Positions 8,911 to 17,663 of a stretch of DNA of 64,000 nt are shown in pieces. The stretch lies in NCBI GenBank assembly GCA_014647935.1, contig BMQD01000012.1, forward strand, positions 1-64,000, given 5' to 3'. Origin of the DNA: Planomonospora parontospora (GTDB lineage Bacteria; Actinomycetota; Actinomycetes; Streptosporangiales; Streptosporangiaceae). A model generated the notes under the pieces. That model saw only the letters and a program-made list of their open reading frames with translations. It searched no databases and was not told where the DNA came from. A program made the translations under genes and the position numbers. The number at the start of each line of letters is the position of its first letter. Within the stretch, counting starts at the first letter, position 1.

Positions 8911-10242
8911 GTGCCGAACGATCCGCCGCCCACTCCGCTGGCCGCGATGGGACGCCGCGGGTTCCTGCTGACCGCCTGGCCCTGGCGCGCCGCCGGCTAC
9001 CTGCTGTCGACCGTGCCGGTCGTGCTCACGGCGGGCCTGCCGCTGGTGCTGCTCAGTCTGCCGCTGCTTCGGGCCGTCGCGCCGGACGCCACCTCCAGCG
9101 AGAGGGCGTTCCTCGTCGTCCTCAGCGGCCTGCTGGTCGCCGGGCTCGGACCGATGGCGACCATCCCGCTGGCCAGGCTGGAGCGGCGCCGGCTGCGCCT
9201 GGTGGATCTCCGCTCGACGGGTTCGGGCCATCGGCGGCCGCCGGGCCGGGGCGTCGTGCCGTGGCTTCGCACCCGCTATACCGAATCGGTCACCTGGCGC
9301 GAACTCGGCTACTTCCTGCTGCTGGCCGCCACCACCCCCATCCTTTACGCGGTGCTGTCGTCTGCGCTGGTCTTGCAGCTCTGCGCCATCGCCGCCCCGC
9401 TGATCCTGCTGGGCGGCGACGGCCCGATGGCGCTGGGTCTGGTGAAGGTCGCAGCCCCGGCGGCCGCGCTGCCGTACGCGTTGGCCGCGCTCGTGCTGCT
9501 GCCCGCCGTTCCGTACCTGCTGGCGCTGACCGCCGGTGCGCAGGCCGCGCTCGCCCGGGCGCTGCTCCAGCGCGGATCCGGCGAACGGCTCCAAGCCGAA
9601 CTCGTCGAGGTCGCGCGCTCGCGGGCGCGGCTGGTCGACGCGTTCGAGGCCGAACGCCGCCGCATCGAACGCGACCTGCACGACGGCGCCCAGCAACGGC
9701 TGCTCTCGCTCACCATGAAGCTCGGGCTGGCCCGGGTGGACCTGCCGCCCGGATCTGCGGCCGCCGTCAGTGTGGCCGACGCCCACCATGAGGCCAAGCA
9801 GCTCATGACCGAGCTGCGGGAACTGGTGCACGGCATCCATCCCCGCGTGCTCACCGATCGGGGACTGGCGGCGGCGCTGGGCGAACTGGCCGACCGGTCC
9901 CCCCTGGCGGTCACCGTCGCGGCCGACCTGCCCGGACGGCCGCCCCGCCACGTCGAGAGCACGGCCTACTTCGCCGCCGCTGAGGCGCTCACCAACGCCG
10001 CCAAGCACAGCGGTGCCGATCGGGCCGGAGTGGCTGCGCACTGGGACGACGGCGTCCTCACCCTGGAGATCGTCGATGGCGGTGCCGGCGGCGCCGATCC
10101 CGGCCGCGGCACCGGACTGACCGGGCTGGCCGACCGGGTGGCGGTGATCGACGGCAGACTGCTGGTGTCGAGCCCGGCCGGTGGCCCGACCTGTGTACGT
10201 GTGGAGCTTCCGTGCGATCTGAACCGACCGCTGTCCGGGTAG
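8911..10242 (+). CDS. Sensor histidine kinase, DesK/LiaS-like (HisKA_3)
   Basis: A 443-residue membrane kinase. About six hydrophobic segments lie in residues 20-220. They are followed by a linker helix and the HisKA_3 dimerisation domain with phosphorylatable His257 in IERDLHDGAQQRLL. The HATPase follows, with EALTNAAKHSGA (N box) and GTGLTGLADRV (G box). The GTG at 8911 has no clear Shine-Dalgarno sequence, so it may be translated from a leaderless or near-leaderless transcript. The gene overlaps the response regulator by 31 bases and is divergent from the ABC exporter, a common arrangement for sensing cell-envelope stress. Confidence 0.9.
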   Translation: MPNDPPPTPLAAMGRRGFLLTAWPWRAAGYLLSTVPVVLTAGLPLVLLSLPLLRAVAPDATSSERAFLVVLSGLLVAGLGPMATIPLARLERRRLRLVDLRSTGSGHRRPPGRGVVPWLRTRYTESVTWRELGYFLLLAATTPILYAVLSSALVLQLCAIAAPLILLGGDGPMALGLVKVAAPAAALPYALAALVLLPAVPYLLALTAGAQAALARALLQRGSGERLQAELVEVARSRARLVDAFEAERRRIERDLHDGAQQRLLSLTMKLGLARVDLPPGSAAAVSVADAHHEAKQLMTELRELVHGIHPRVLTDRGLAAALGELADRSPLAVTVAADLPGRPPRHVESTAYFAAAEALTNAAKHSGADRAGVAAHWDDGVLTLEIVDGGAGGADPGRGTGLTGLADRVAVIDGRLLVSSPAGGPTCVRVELPCDLNRPLSG

Positions 10243-10898
10243 TCCTCGCCGAGGACGGCGTCCTCCTGCGGGAGGGCCTGGCGGGCCTGCTGTCCCGGTT
10301 CGCCTTCGACGTCGTGGCCGCCGTGGGCGACGCCGCGGCCCTGCGCGCGGCCGTCGCCGAGCACCGCCCCGATCTGGTGATCACTGATATCCGGATGCCG
10401 CCGGACTTCTCCGACGAGGGCCTGCGGGCGGCTGTGGAGCTGCGCCACGCCGATCCGGACCTGGCGGTGGTGGCGCTCAGCCAGTACGTCGAGCTGAGCT
10501 ACGCCGCCGACCTGCTGGACTCCGGCGCCGGCCGCCGGGTCGGCTACCTGCTCAAGGACCGGGTGGTCGACGTCGCCGACTTCGTCGCCGCGCTGCGCCA
10601 GGTGCTGGGCGGCGGCACGGTGGTGGACCCGCAGGTCATCCGCCAGCTCATCACCCGGCGACGAGATCCGCTCGCAGAGCTCTCCCCGCGCGAGCACGAG
10701 GTGCTCACGCTCATCGCCGAAGGCCACTCCAACGCCGCCATCGCCCGGCGGCTGGTCGTCACGGACGCGACCGTGGGCAAGCACGTCCGCAGTATCCTCG
10801 CCAAGCTCGACCTTCCCCAGACCGAGGACACCCACCGCAGAGTCCTCGCCGTCCTGGCCTATCTCCGCGGCCGACCCGCAAACCCGGAACCTCGTTGA
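10212..10898 (+). CDS. NarL/LuxR-family response regulator
   Basis: A 228-residue partner of the preceding kinase. The receiver domain has the acidic pocket AEDG, phosphoacceptor Asp59 in DLVITDIRMPP, and Lys in YLLKD. A C-terminal LuxR HTH reads LSPREHEVLTLIAEGHSNAA then IARRLVVTDATVGKHV. The chosen GTG at 10212 lies inside the end of the kinase gene, giving translational coupling. Its expected target is the divergent promoter of the ABC exporter in 8650-8910. Confidence 0.92.
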   Translation: MRSEPTAVRVVLAEDGVLLREGLAGLLSRFAFDVVAAVGDAAALRAAVAEHRPDLVITDIRMPPDFSDEGLRAAVELRHADPDLAVVALSQYVELSYAADLLDSGAGRRVGYLLKDRVVDVADFVAALRQVLGGGTVVDPQVIRQLITRRRDPLAELSPREHEVLTLIAEGHSNAAIARRLVVTDATVGKHVRSILAKLDLPQTEDTHRRVLAVLAYLRGRPANPEPR

Positions 10899-11197
10899 TC
10901 CCGCTGTAGTGACTCCTGCCGGATGGCCCAGTGCTCCCGAAGACATCGACCGGCCGCCGCGCCGTGACAGCCCTCCGCCCCCGAACATGTCCCCAGCCGC
11001 CAGGCAGCGGAGTGAAGGATCAAGCCTGGGTTCGGGCCGTGTGCGCGCCGAGGGCTTCGGTGGCTCTCACTGCGGCCGAACGGCGACCGAATCGGCGGAG
11101 AGCGTGACCTCGACGCTGATGCGCGGATTGTCCAGCTGCAGGATCAGCTGGAACAACTGTCTGCCCCGGGAACGGTGCCGGTACCGTGGTGATCATC

Positions 11198-11644
11198 ATG
11201 CCTGAAGCGCTCTTCCTCGCCCTGTTCGTCATCTCGCTCTCCTCGCCGGTGTTAGGGATCGCGGCTGTCGCTCTGGTCGTGCACATCGTCATCACCATGG
11301 CATGGAGGGAGACCGTGCCCTGGGGGGAACTGGGCGGCGCCGGCCTGCTCGGCGCGCTGGCCGTGTACACCTCCGGAATGTGGTCGGGCGGCTTCTTCTA
11401 CGCCTCCGGTTACACGGATCTGTGCGCGTTGGAGAGGTACGACTCCGCGCCCAGGCCGTCGAGTACCTGGTGGCCGTTGCGGCATCCCGTGTGCCAGGAC
11501 GAGAGCGGCCGGGTCGTCGACCTGGTGCCCGCGTTCGTCAACCCGGTCCTTCACCTCGGCATCGCCCTGCTGGTCGCAGGGGTGGCCGGGGCGGTCGTTT
11601 CCCGACGGAGGCGGGCCCGGCCTGGAGGGGAGGCTTCGCGGTGA
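11198..11644 (+). CDS. Small membrane protein of unknown function
   Basis: From ATG 11198 it encodes about 148 residues with three to four hydrophobic segments: residues 3-35, about 45-70, and a last helix (LHLGIALLVAGVAGAVVS) before a basic C-terminus RRRRARPG. Two cysteines and several aromatic residues lie in the loop between helices. I recognise no family. An in-frame GTG at 11186 is an alternative start. The protein stands alone, convergent with the next gene. Confidence 0.55.
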   Translation: MPEALFLALFVISLSSPVLGIAAVALVVHIVITMAWRETVPWGELGGAGLLGALAVYTSGMWSGGFFYASGYTDLCALERYDSAPRPSSTWWPLRHPVCQDESGRVVDLVPAFVNPVLHLGIALLVAGVAGAVVSRRRRARPGGEASR

Positions 11645-11758
11645 CCCTTCTCGCCAACGCCGGCGGGTCTTGGACCCGGTAGGCGGCGGGCGGCCGGGAG
11701 GCATCGTCCGGCCGCTGGTGCGCTCGGCTTCGTGAGCTCCGCTGGTGAGTTCCGGTGG

Positions 11759-12640
11759 TCAGCGGTAGCTCGCCACGGTCTGCGCGGTCACCGGGCGCAG
11801 GTCGGCGAGGGCCGCACGTGCCTCGGCCTCGGACGGGGCGCTGACCTCGATCAACGTCTCCTGCCGCTGGGCGGTCACCGAGACCGGCCCGTACTCGTCG
11901 GCGCGTAGCCACAGGTTCCCGGGAAGCGGGCGGCAGGTCCGGCGGGATGCGGCGGCGGACGGCCGCGTGCACAGCTCCTCCGCGCTGCCCCAGGACGCGG
12001 GAACGAGCGTGACGTCGATGGATCGGATATCGACGGTTCCAGCGGTGTTGCGGAGTTCGTACCACATGCTCAGACCGGCGGGCAGGTCTCCCCCTTGGAG
12101 GTCCTGCCAGACGACGGACCCGTTGGACTGGTAGGTGTGCGCGCCGAGGCCGAGGACGGTGAGATCCAGGCCTGCTATCGCCCGCTCCTTGTGCCAGTCG
12201 GCGATCGCGGCCCGTCCCTGGAGGATGACGGCGACGAGGACGGAGAGCGCCACGGCCGCCGCGATCCTCGGCCACCGCGGACCGTGACTCGCGGCGATCC
12301 GGGCCACCGCCGCGTAACCGATCACCCCGGCGAGGACGAACGGGAGCACGTGGAACGCCTCGGGCAGCTCGGGAGCGGAGTGGCTGGGAATGAGCGCGTC
12401 CAGCGCCTGCACCAGGGCCGCGAAGGCGAGCGGCCCTGCCAGCGCCGTCACCCACCAGCGGGGCAGCCGGGCGCGTACGGCCAGCATCGCGCCCAATGGC
12501 ACAGGCACGAGCAGTATCAGGAACAGGTGGATGACGGCGATGCCCTCGGCGTGCCACCAGATCGCACCCTCCACCGCCCCGACGACGGTGCCGATCAGGG
12601 TGCCCCGGCCGGTGACGGCCCAGGACGTCATTGTTCTCAT
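11759..12640 (-). CDS. Multi-pass membrane protein with C-terminal soluble domain
   Basis: A 293-residue protein of unknown family. About five hydrophobic helices in residues 1-145 are followed by a 150-residue polar domain. That domain carries two cysteines in ELCTRPSAAASRRTCRPLPG and ends in VAS-YR. The membrane half resembles small integral membrane proteins of actinomycetes that sit beside regulators, but I cannot assign a function. The start ATG at 12640 was chosen as the first before a helix; an ATG two codons on (MTSW) is possible. Confidence 0.6.
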   Translation of the reverse strand: MRTMTSWAVTGRGTLIGTVVGAVEGAIWWHAEGIAVIHLFLILLVPVPLGAMLAVRARLPRWWVTALAGPLAFAALVQALDALIPSHSAPELPEAFHVLPFVLAGVIGYAAVARIAASHGPRWPRIAAAVALSVLVAVILQGRAAIADWHKERAIAGLDLTVLGLGAHTYQSNGSVVWQDLQGGDLPAGLSMWYELRNTAGTVDIRSIDVTLVPASWGSAEELCTRPSAAASRRTCRPLPGNLWLRADEYGPVSVTAQRQETLIEVSAPSEAEARAALADLRPVTAQTVASYR

Positions 12641-13346
12641 ATGGGAATAATCAGGCAGGAGGTGGCATGGATGGGAACATGCGTACCCGGCTCCGGCTGA
12701 GTACGCGTACTCATCTTGTCCTGTCGCAGGCCGCCGTGATCTCCAGGCCGAGGAAGAGCGGCGAAGAGGCGGGGCCAGCCGGGCGGGCAGTGCCCAGGTG
12801 AGCGCGTCGATGAAAGCGGGCAACCGGGCACCGAGCCCGGCCGGCGAGCTGTAGGAGTACGAGAGCTGGATCCCCGCCAGTCCATCCACGTCCCAGGCCG
12901 GCCTCCTGGTGCCCATCCGGGAGGCCGGATCGCTGAACGGCGACCGGGCGGCCCGGCGTCTGCCGCTGACCCTGAAGGAGCGCTGACCCTGAAGGAGATC
13001 GAGGCGCTGCTCGCCACCAGGCCTGTCAGCCACGGCGTCTCATCGGTGTCGTCGGCCGCCAGCGGGTGGCGGACCCGCACCGGTGACGCGTCCGCGAACG
13101 GGTTCGCCTGCTGGGCCGGCGCTCCCGCCAAGGCCTCCACGCCCAGCTTCAGGTCCGACTCGGCCAGCACCGTCTCGATCGTGCCCGCGGCCGGCTCATT
13201 GGCCACCGCCAGAGTGACCGTGTTGCTCGCCGCGAACGCCTCCACCGGCAGAGCCTCCGGCACCGCCTCCCGCAGCATGATCGTTCTCAGTGCCAACCGC
13301 TGCTCCCGGGTTCCTCAATCCCGGTGCTCTCGACCATGCCGTCGGC
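12641..13346. other. No intact gene; scraps of coding sequence
   Basis: The region has protein-like stretches but no complete gene. On the minus strand 13010-13296 reads as a natural-looking peptide (for example ASNTVTLAVANEPAAGTIET) that I cannot assign. On the plus strand around 12890-13020 a peptide ending LPLTLKE is interrupted by a 17-bp tandem duplication and then continues IEALLATR. The rest shows nothing recognisable. Confidence 0.4.
12964..12997. repeat. Perfect 17-bp tandem duplication
   Basis: The 17-base unit cgctgaccctgaaggag occurs twice back to back at 12964-12980 and 12981-12997 with no mismatch. Because 17 is not a multiple of three, it breaks the plus-strand frame that otherwise reads LPLTLKE-IEALLATR. 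It looks like a recent slippage event in an already decaying gene. Confidence 0.8.
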
Positions 13347-13910
13347 TCAGATGCTGGTCGCAGTGCCCCCGGAGGGGGTGGGGGCGTCCATGCCCCGGTC
13401 CGGCGTGCCGTCGAGGGAGATGCCCCGCGCGCTGAGCAGCACCACGAAGGCACAGCTTCCGGTGAGGGCGATGTCAGCGAGGTTGCCGACGAACAGCCCC
13501 CCGTAGTCGATGAAGTCGACGACATGGCCCCGGGCGAAGCCGGGCGGGCGAAACAGGCGGTCCAGCAGGTGAGAGGCGGCACCGCCTAGCAGCGCACCCA
13601 ACGCCACGGTCCAGGCCGTCGAGCGCAGCCGCCGCCCGACATGCGCGATGCCGGCCACGGCCGCGGCCGCAGCCAGGGTGAACACCCACGTCGCTCCCTC
13701 GCCGATCGAGAAGGCGGCACCCGGGTTGAACAACAACCGCAGCTGAATCACCCCCGGGATCACCGAGAGGCGCCCGCCGTCGGCCAGCGCCGAGATCGCC
13801 CAGAACTTGGAGGCCTGGTCGACGAGAAGAACCATGACGGCCAGCACGAGCATCCACCCGTACGGCCGCATTCCTCGTCGCGCTGCGCGCGCACTTCGTT
13901 CGTCCGGCAT
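13347..13910 (-). CDS. lspA: Signal peptidase II (lipoprotein signal peptidase)
   Basis: A 187-residue membrane aspartyl protease that removes signal peptides from prolipoproteins. It has four transmembrane helices. The conserved boxes are LVDQASKFWA after helix 1, NPGAAFS, HLLDRLFR near the first catalytic Asp (VVDFIDY follows), and GNLADIALT with the second catalytic Asp. The family's usual GN-x-I-D-R-L appears here as a variant with His before LLD. The C-terminus has a short disordered tail. Genomes normally carry a main lspA next to rluD, so this isolated copy is probably an extra paralogue. Confidence 0.88.
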   Translation of the reverse strand: MPDERSARAARRGMRPYGWMLVLAVMVLLVDQASKFWAISALADGGRLSVIPGVIQLRLLFNPGAAFSIGEGATWVFTLAAAAAVAGIAHVGRRLRSTAWTVALGALLGGAASHLLDRLFRPPGFARGHVVDFIDYGGLFVGNLADIALTGSCAFVVLLSARGISLDGTPDRGMDAPTPSGGTATSI

Positions 13911-14032
13911 GCCTTACCTACCTTGCGATCGTGGGATCGAGCGCAGCAAATCTAGCGATACCGGCCTGCTGGTGGATACGGCGATGACGACCCGTCCCTT
14001 ACTCCCGTGTACCGGAGAAGATTCCAAGACGA

Positions 14033-14620
14033 TCAGGGCGAGCGCCCACCTGGCCTCGGGGCGCTCGCGGTACACGAAAACAGCGCGAATATTCTTGAAA
14101 ATGTATGAATTACCTTTTCGGTGCTGAATCCGGCATGGCTCGCATGGCGGGACGCCGACGCGAGGAAGAGCCGGACTCCGGCTGGGAAGTGGAAGCTCAA
14201 CCGGTAGCGTCTGTCATCGCGGGTGACCACCAGGACGTCCACCGGTGAATCCTCGTTCCCGCGTCCGGGGAGCGTGATCTCCGCTCCTCTCAGCGGCACC
14301 GTACGGCGGTTCATCCCGGCCTCCCTGTCGATCGAGAACACGACCTGCTCCTCCGACACGGTCAGGAATCCCCGACGCGACACTCCGACGTCGGAGAGGG
14401 CGGAGACGGAGGCGGACGGAAGCTGCTCGAACCATCCCTCGGCCATCACCGATCCGTCCGACCGTCGGATCGGCGGCCCGAAACAGGCCTCGGCCAGCCA
14501 CCGCATCCCACGCCGGATCCAGGACAGGATCGGGGACAGGACGCGGGAGACGATCCATTGCCAGAGCCCTTCGAACAGGAAGAGGACGAGAACGAACCCG
14601 CCGGCGAGCAGAGCGATCAC
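14033..14620 (-). CDS. Membrane-anchored protein of unknown function
   Basis: One strong hydrophobic segment (VIALLAGGFVLVLFLFEGL) is followed by an amphipathic region and a beta-rich domain of about 130 residues. That domain resembles PH-like/GRAM folds by pattern only (VSRRGFLTVSEEQVVFSID, TVPLRGAEITLPG, VLVVTRDDRRYRLSFHFPAG). The start is uncertain: a GTG at 14620 gives a protein beginning at the helix, while the frame stays open to 14758. No neighbour suggests a role. Confidence 0.5.
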   Translation of the reverse strand: MIALLAGGFVLVLFLFEGLWQWIVSRVLSPILSWIRRGMRWLAEACFGPPIRRSDGSVMAEGWFEQLPSASVSALSDVGVSRRGFLTVSEEQVVFSIDREAGMNRRTVPLRGAEITLPGRGNEDSPVDVLVVTRDDRRYRLSFHFPAGVRLFLASASRHASHAGFSTEKVIHTFSRIFALFSCTASAPRPGGRSP

Positions 14621-14789
14621 GGAGTGTCCGCTGAATCTCAGGGTCCCCCGGTGACTGATCGGGTGACAGGCACGATGATCACTTCCTGCCCGCCCAACGC
14701 GTTCGCCCCCGCGCCGGTTCCCCTCGACGGATCTTCCATCCCGTGCGGTCCCGGCCAAGGCCCCGACCCCGCAGGCGGGCCGAGTCCGG

Positions 14790-15030
14790 ACCCGGGCGCA
14801 GATCCCCGCGGCGCTGCGCCGGAGCGGACGCCGACGGCGAGGGCGCGGGTGGATCCTCCGCGTTCACGGCGAGCGAGGATCGCGGCGCGCTTGTCGTCGT
14901 CGACCACAGGACGCCGACCGTCGGTCCCGCCTCGTCTGCGGGCTGCTTCCAGGCCGTTCCTGGTCTTGCGGATGATGTCGTGGCGCCGGTCTTCGGCCAG
15001 GGCGGAGGTGCAGGTGCCGTAGCCGCTCAG
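14790..15030 (-). pseudogene. Serine recombinase (resolvase/invertase) C-terminal fragment
   Basis: The minus strand reads AEDRRHDIIRKTRNGLEAAR, then RGGTDGRRPVVDDDKRAAIL, then an HTH-like ARRERGGSTRALAVGV. This is the E-helix linker and C-terminal DNA-binding domain of a Tn3-resolvase-like recombinase. The catalytic N-terminal domain (Ser, Arg motifs) is absent, replaced by the convergent end of the marR-like gene. A mobile-element remnant. Confidence 0.6.
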
Positions 15031-15048
15031 GTGGGAATGGACGAACGC

Positions 15049-15498
15049 TCACAGCCGGGCCAGGACCCGGTCGGCCAGGTGACGCAGGACGTCGACCTGG
15101 TCGGGGTCGAGGGCGTCGAAGAACAGGTCCCGGACGGCCTGGACATGGCCGGGGGCGGCGTCGGTGATCGCCTGGCGTCCGGTTGCGGTGAGCACGATGA
15201 AGGCTCCCCGGCCGTCGTCGGCGCATTCTTGGCGTTCGACCAGGCCGCGGCGCTGCATCCGGCTCAGGTGGTGCGACAGGCGGCTCTGCTCCCATTCGAG
15301 GGCGCGCTGCAGTTCATACGGGCGCAGCCGCCCATCGGGGGCGTCGGTGAGGTGGACCAGCACGTCGTAGTCGGCCAGGGACAGGCCGGAGGCCGCCTGC
15401 AGCCGCCGGTTCAGCTCGGCGCTCAACCGCGCCTGCATGCGCAGGTAGGCCCGCCAGGCGCGCTGCTGGTCGTCATCGAGCCAGGAAGGGGTGTCCAT
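15049..15498 (-). CDS. MarR-family transcriptional regulator
   Basis: A 149-residue regulator with the MarR winged helix: SGLSLADYDVLVHLTDAPDG, then LQRALEWEQSRLSHHLSRMQ as recognition helix, then wing RRGLVERQECADDGRGAFIV. The C-terminal helices form the dimer. It is divergent from yceI-like and pirin genes. The 127-base intergenic region holds three copies of an inverted repeat, so the protein most likely represses both directions and responds to a small molecule or oxidant (inference). Confidence 0.9.
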   Translation of the reverse strand: MDTPSWLDDDQQRAWRAYLRMQARLSAELNRRLQAASGLSLADYDVLVHLTDAPDGRLRPYELQRALEWEQSRLSHHLSRMQRRGLVERQECADDGRGAFIVLTATGRQAITDAAPGHVQAVRDLFFDALDPDQVDVLRHLADRVLARL

Positions 15499-15520
15499 GA
15501 GCTCATCCTACCCCAGATTA

Positions 15521-15590
15521 ATGATGTGTCATGCAGTTTGCGGAATGAATGATGCGTCATATAGGTTGAAGGACATAGATGACACGTCAT
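15521..15590. promoter_or_regulatory. Three palindromic operator-like sites for the MarR regulator
   Basis: The motif ATGAYRYGTCAT occurs at 15521-15532 (atgatgtgtcat), 15549-15560 (atgatgcgtcat) and 15579-15590 (atgacacgtcat, a perfect ATGAC-N2-GTCAT palindrome). Start-to-start spacing is 28 and 30 bases, so the copies fall on roughly the same helical face. They lie between the divergent MarR and YceI genes. The sites are seen directly; the assignment to the MarR protein is inferred from position. Confidence 0.75.
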
Positions 15591-15625
15591 GAAGTATGGC
15601 GTCGCGCTCACAGGGGAGAACCGAC

Positions 15626-16183
15626 ATGACCATCACCACCGACCACACCAACCTGACCGGCACCTACACCATCGACCCGGTCCACACCCAGATCGGCTTC
15701 ACCGCCCGCCACGCCATGGTCACCAAGGTCCGCGGCGCCTTCGACGACTTCGAAGGCACCGTCGTCTTCGACGCCGCCGACCCGGCCGCCACCGCCGTGA
15801 CCGTGACCATCCAGGCCGCCGGCATCAACACCCGCAACGACCAGCGCGACGAGCACCTGCGCAGCAACGACTTCCTGGCCATGGAGGCCCACCCGCAGAT
15901 CACGTTCGCCTCCACCGCCTTCCGGATGACCGGCGAGGCGAGCTTCGACCTCACCGGCGACCTGACCATCAGGGGCGTCACCAACACGATCACCATCCCG
16001 TTCGCCTTCGAGGGCGCCTCCGCCGACCCGTTCGGCAACACCCGGCTCGGCTTCGAGGGATCGGTGGCGATCAACCGCAAGGACTACGGCGTGACCTGGA
16101 ACGCCGCACTGGAGACCGGCGGTTTCCTGGTCAGCGACAAGATCGTGCTGGAGTTCGAGGTCTCCGCCGTCAAGAACGCCTGA
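15626..16183 (+). CDS. YceI-family lipocalin-like protein
   Basis: A 185-residue YceI domain protein without a signal peptide, hence cytoplasmic as in most actinobacterial members. Family features: YTIDPVHTQIGFTARHAMVT at the start, the block RDEHLRSNDFLAMEAHP, and the closing strand pattern with DYGVTWNAALETGG. YceI proteins bind isoprenoid or polyisoprenoid lipids (family knowledge). The start ATG at 15626 follows AGGGGAG. It is probably in one transcript with the pirin gene 84 bases downstream, under the MarR operators. Confidence 0.92.
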   Translation: MTITTDHTNLTGTYTIDPVHTQIGFTARHAMVTKVRGAFDDFEGTVVFDAADPAATAVTVTIQAAGINTRNDQRDEHLRSNDFLAMEAHPQITFASTAFRMTGEASFDLTGDLTIRGVTNTITIPFAFEGASADPFGNTRLGFEGSVAINRKDYGVTWNAALETGGFLVSDKIVLEFEVSAVKNA

Positions 16184-16267
16184 CGAGACCCGGCCTTCGC
16201 CGGCGCCGCCGGTCCCCGGCCGCCGTCCCGCCACCGTCTCGGAACACCCTTTCGAAAGGAACCCGAC

Positions 16268-17035
16268 ATGACCACCCTGTCCCTCGCGCCCCGCATCGAC
16301 GTCCGCCGCGCCGGCGAGCGCTTCGCCACCGAGATCGGCTGGCTGGACTCCAAGCACTCGTTCTCCTTCGGCCACCACCACGATGCGGCCAACACCCACC
16401 ACGGGCTGCTGCTGGTCAACAACGACGACACCGTGCATGCGGGCACCGGCTTCGACACCCACCCGCACCGGAACATGGAGATCGTCACCTGGGTGCTGCA
16501 GGGCTCCCTGGTCCACCAGGACTCCGAGGGCCACAACGGCGTCATCTACCCGGGCCTGGCCCAGCGGATGAGCGCCGGCACCGGCATCCTGCACTCGGAG
16601 AAGAACGACTCCTGGCGCCTGGCCGGTGACGTGCACGACGAGCCGGTGCACTTCGTGCAGATGTGGGTGGTGCCCGACGAGGCCGGCCTCGCCCCCGGCT
16701 ACGAGCAGCTGGAGATCGACGCCGAGCTGCTCGGCGGCGGCCTGGTCCCGGTCGCCTCCGGCATGGCCAAGCACGACGGCGCCGCGGCCATCCGGATCAA
16801 CAACCGCTACGCCGCGCTGTACGCCGCCCGCCTGCAGCCCGGACAGCACGTCGAGCTGCCCGAGGCGCCGTTCCTGCACCTGTTCGTGCCGCGCGGCTCC
16901 GTCACGCTGGAGGGGGCGGGCGAGCTGGGCGCCGGCGACGCGGTGCGCTTCACCGCCACCGGCGGCCAGAAGATCACCGCCGCCGAGCCGGCCGAGATCC
17001 TGGTGTGGGAGATGCACGCCACCCTCGCCGCCTGA
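16268..17035 (+). CDS. Pirin family protein (bicupin)
   Basis: A 255-residue pirin. The metal-binding motif of the first cupin is visible: HPHRNMEIVTWVLQGSLVHQ with two further His/Glu positions (DSEGHNG, LHSEKND). The second cupin follows in residues 150-250. Pirins are Fe(II)-binding quercetinase-like or redox-sensing proteins. AAAGGA precedes the ATG by 7 bases. Position suggests co-regulation with YceI, a pairing often seen with MarR regulators of quinone or electrophile stress. Confidence 0.92.
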   Translation: MTTLSLAPRIDVRRAGERFATEIGWLDSKHSFSFGHHHDAANTHHGLLLVNNDDTVHAGTGFDTHPHRNMEIVTWVLQGSLVHQDSEGHNGVIYPGLAQRMSAGTGILHSEKNDSWRLAGDVHDEPVHFVQMWVVPDEAGLAPGYEQLEIDAELLGGGLVPVASGMAKHDGAAAIRINNRYAALYAARLQPGQHVELPEAPFLHLFVPRGSVTLEGAGELGAGDAVRFTATGGQKITAAEPAEILVWEMHATLAA

Positions 17036-17097
17036 CCCTCACCGCCCGCCTCCGGCACACGCCACCCGCCCTCACGACGACGAGCAGGACCGCGAAC

Positions 17098-17334
17098 ATG
17101 ACCACGACCCCGATTCAGTACGCGGGCAAGACCGCGACGACCTCGGTACCGGTGCACCCGCTGCTGGCCGAGCGGTGGAGCCCCCGCGGCCTCGATGCCA
17201 CCCACACCCTGGCCGAGGCACGGCTGCACGCGCTCCTGGAGGCCGCCCGCGAGCGCGCCCCGCGTAGCCGCCACCCCCTGGAGGCCCTCCTCCTGCCCGC
17301 CGTACCCGCCGCCCCGGAGGGACAGGCCGCCTGA
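17098..17334 (+). pseudogene. Nitroreductase family N-terminal fragment
   Basis: From ATG 17098 the 78-residue product begins TTTPIQYAGKTATTSVPVHP and then LLAERWSPRGLDATHTLAEA, the typical N-terminus of an FMN nitroreductase with its R-W-S-P-R FMN-binding stretch. After about residue 48 it departs from the family and ends. The FMN-binding core is absent. It follows the pirin gene closely and could once have been the third gene of that operon. Confidence 0.6.
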
Positions 17335-17373
17335 AGGCGGCCGCGTGCCATCACCGACCACAGGGAGCACACC

Positions 17374-17663
17374 ATGGAGCAGCAGACGCACCCCGCATCG
17401 TCGACGACCCCCGGGCCGGCCGGTTCGAGATCCTCCCGGATGAGGAGCCGGCCGGGTCCGTGACCTACACGCGCGCCAGGGCAGGGCTGTCGCTGCTGCA
17501 CACCGAGATCGACCCCCGCTCCGAAGGCCGCGGTCCGGGCTCGGCCCTGGCACGCGGTGTGCTGGAGGCGGCCCGCGCCGGGAACGGTACTCTGCCGGCG
17601 GACACGCCCGGCCCTGGCACTCCCCGGTGGTCGCACAGCAGCGGCATACAGTCACCCCCATGA
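17374..17663 (+). pseudogene. GNAT N-acetyltransferase (YjdJ-like), frameshifted and truncated
   Basis: An ATG at 17374 with AGGGAG upstream starts MEQQTHPASS, but the family-like sequence lies in another frame: PRIVDDPRAGRFEILPDEEP, then AGSVTYTRARAGLSLLHTEI, then GRGPGSALARGVLEAARA. This is the compact single-domain GNAT (YjdJ type) with the acetyl-CoA loop GRGPGS. The frame is lost near the start, and again after ARAG where the conserved C-P-F motif should follow. Inactive as written. Confidence 0.6.

Noticed and set aside
15608..17017. A 469-codon minus-strand frame across YceI and pirin
   Set aside because: YceI and pirin motifs are unambiguous on the plus strand, with ribosome-binding sites; the other frame has none.
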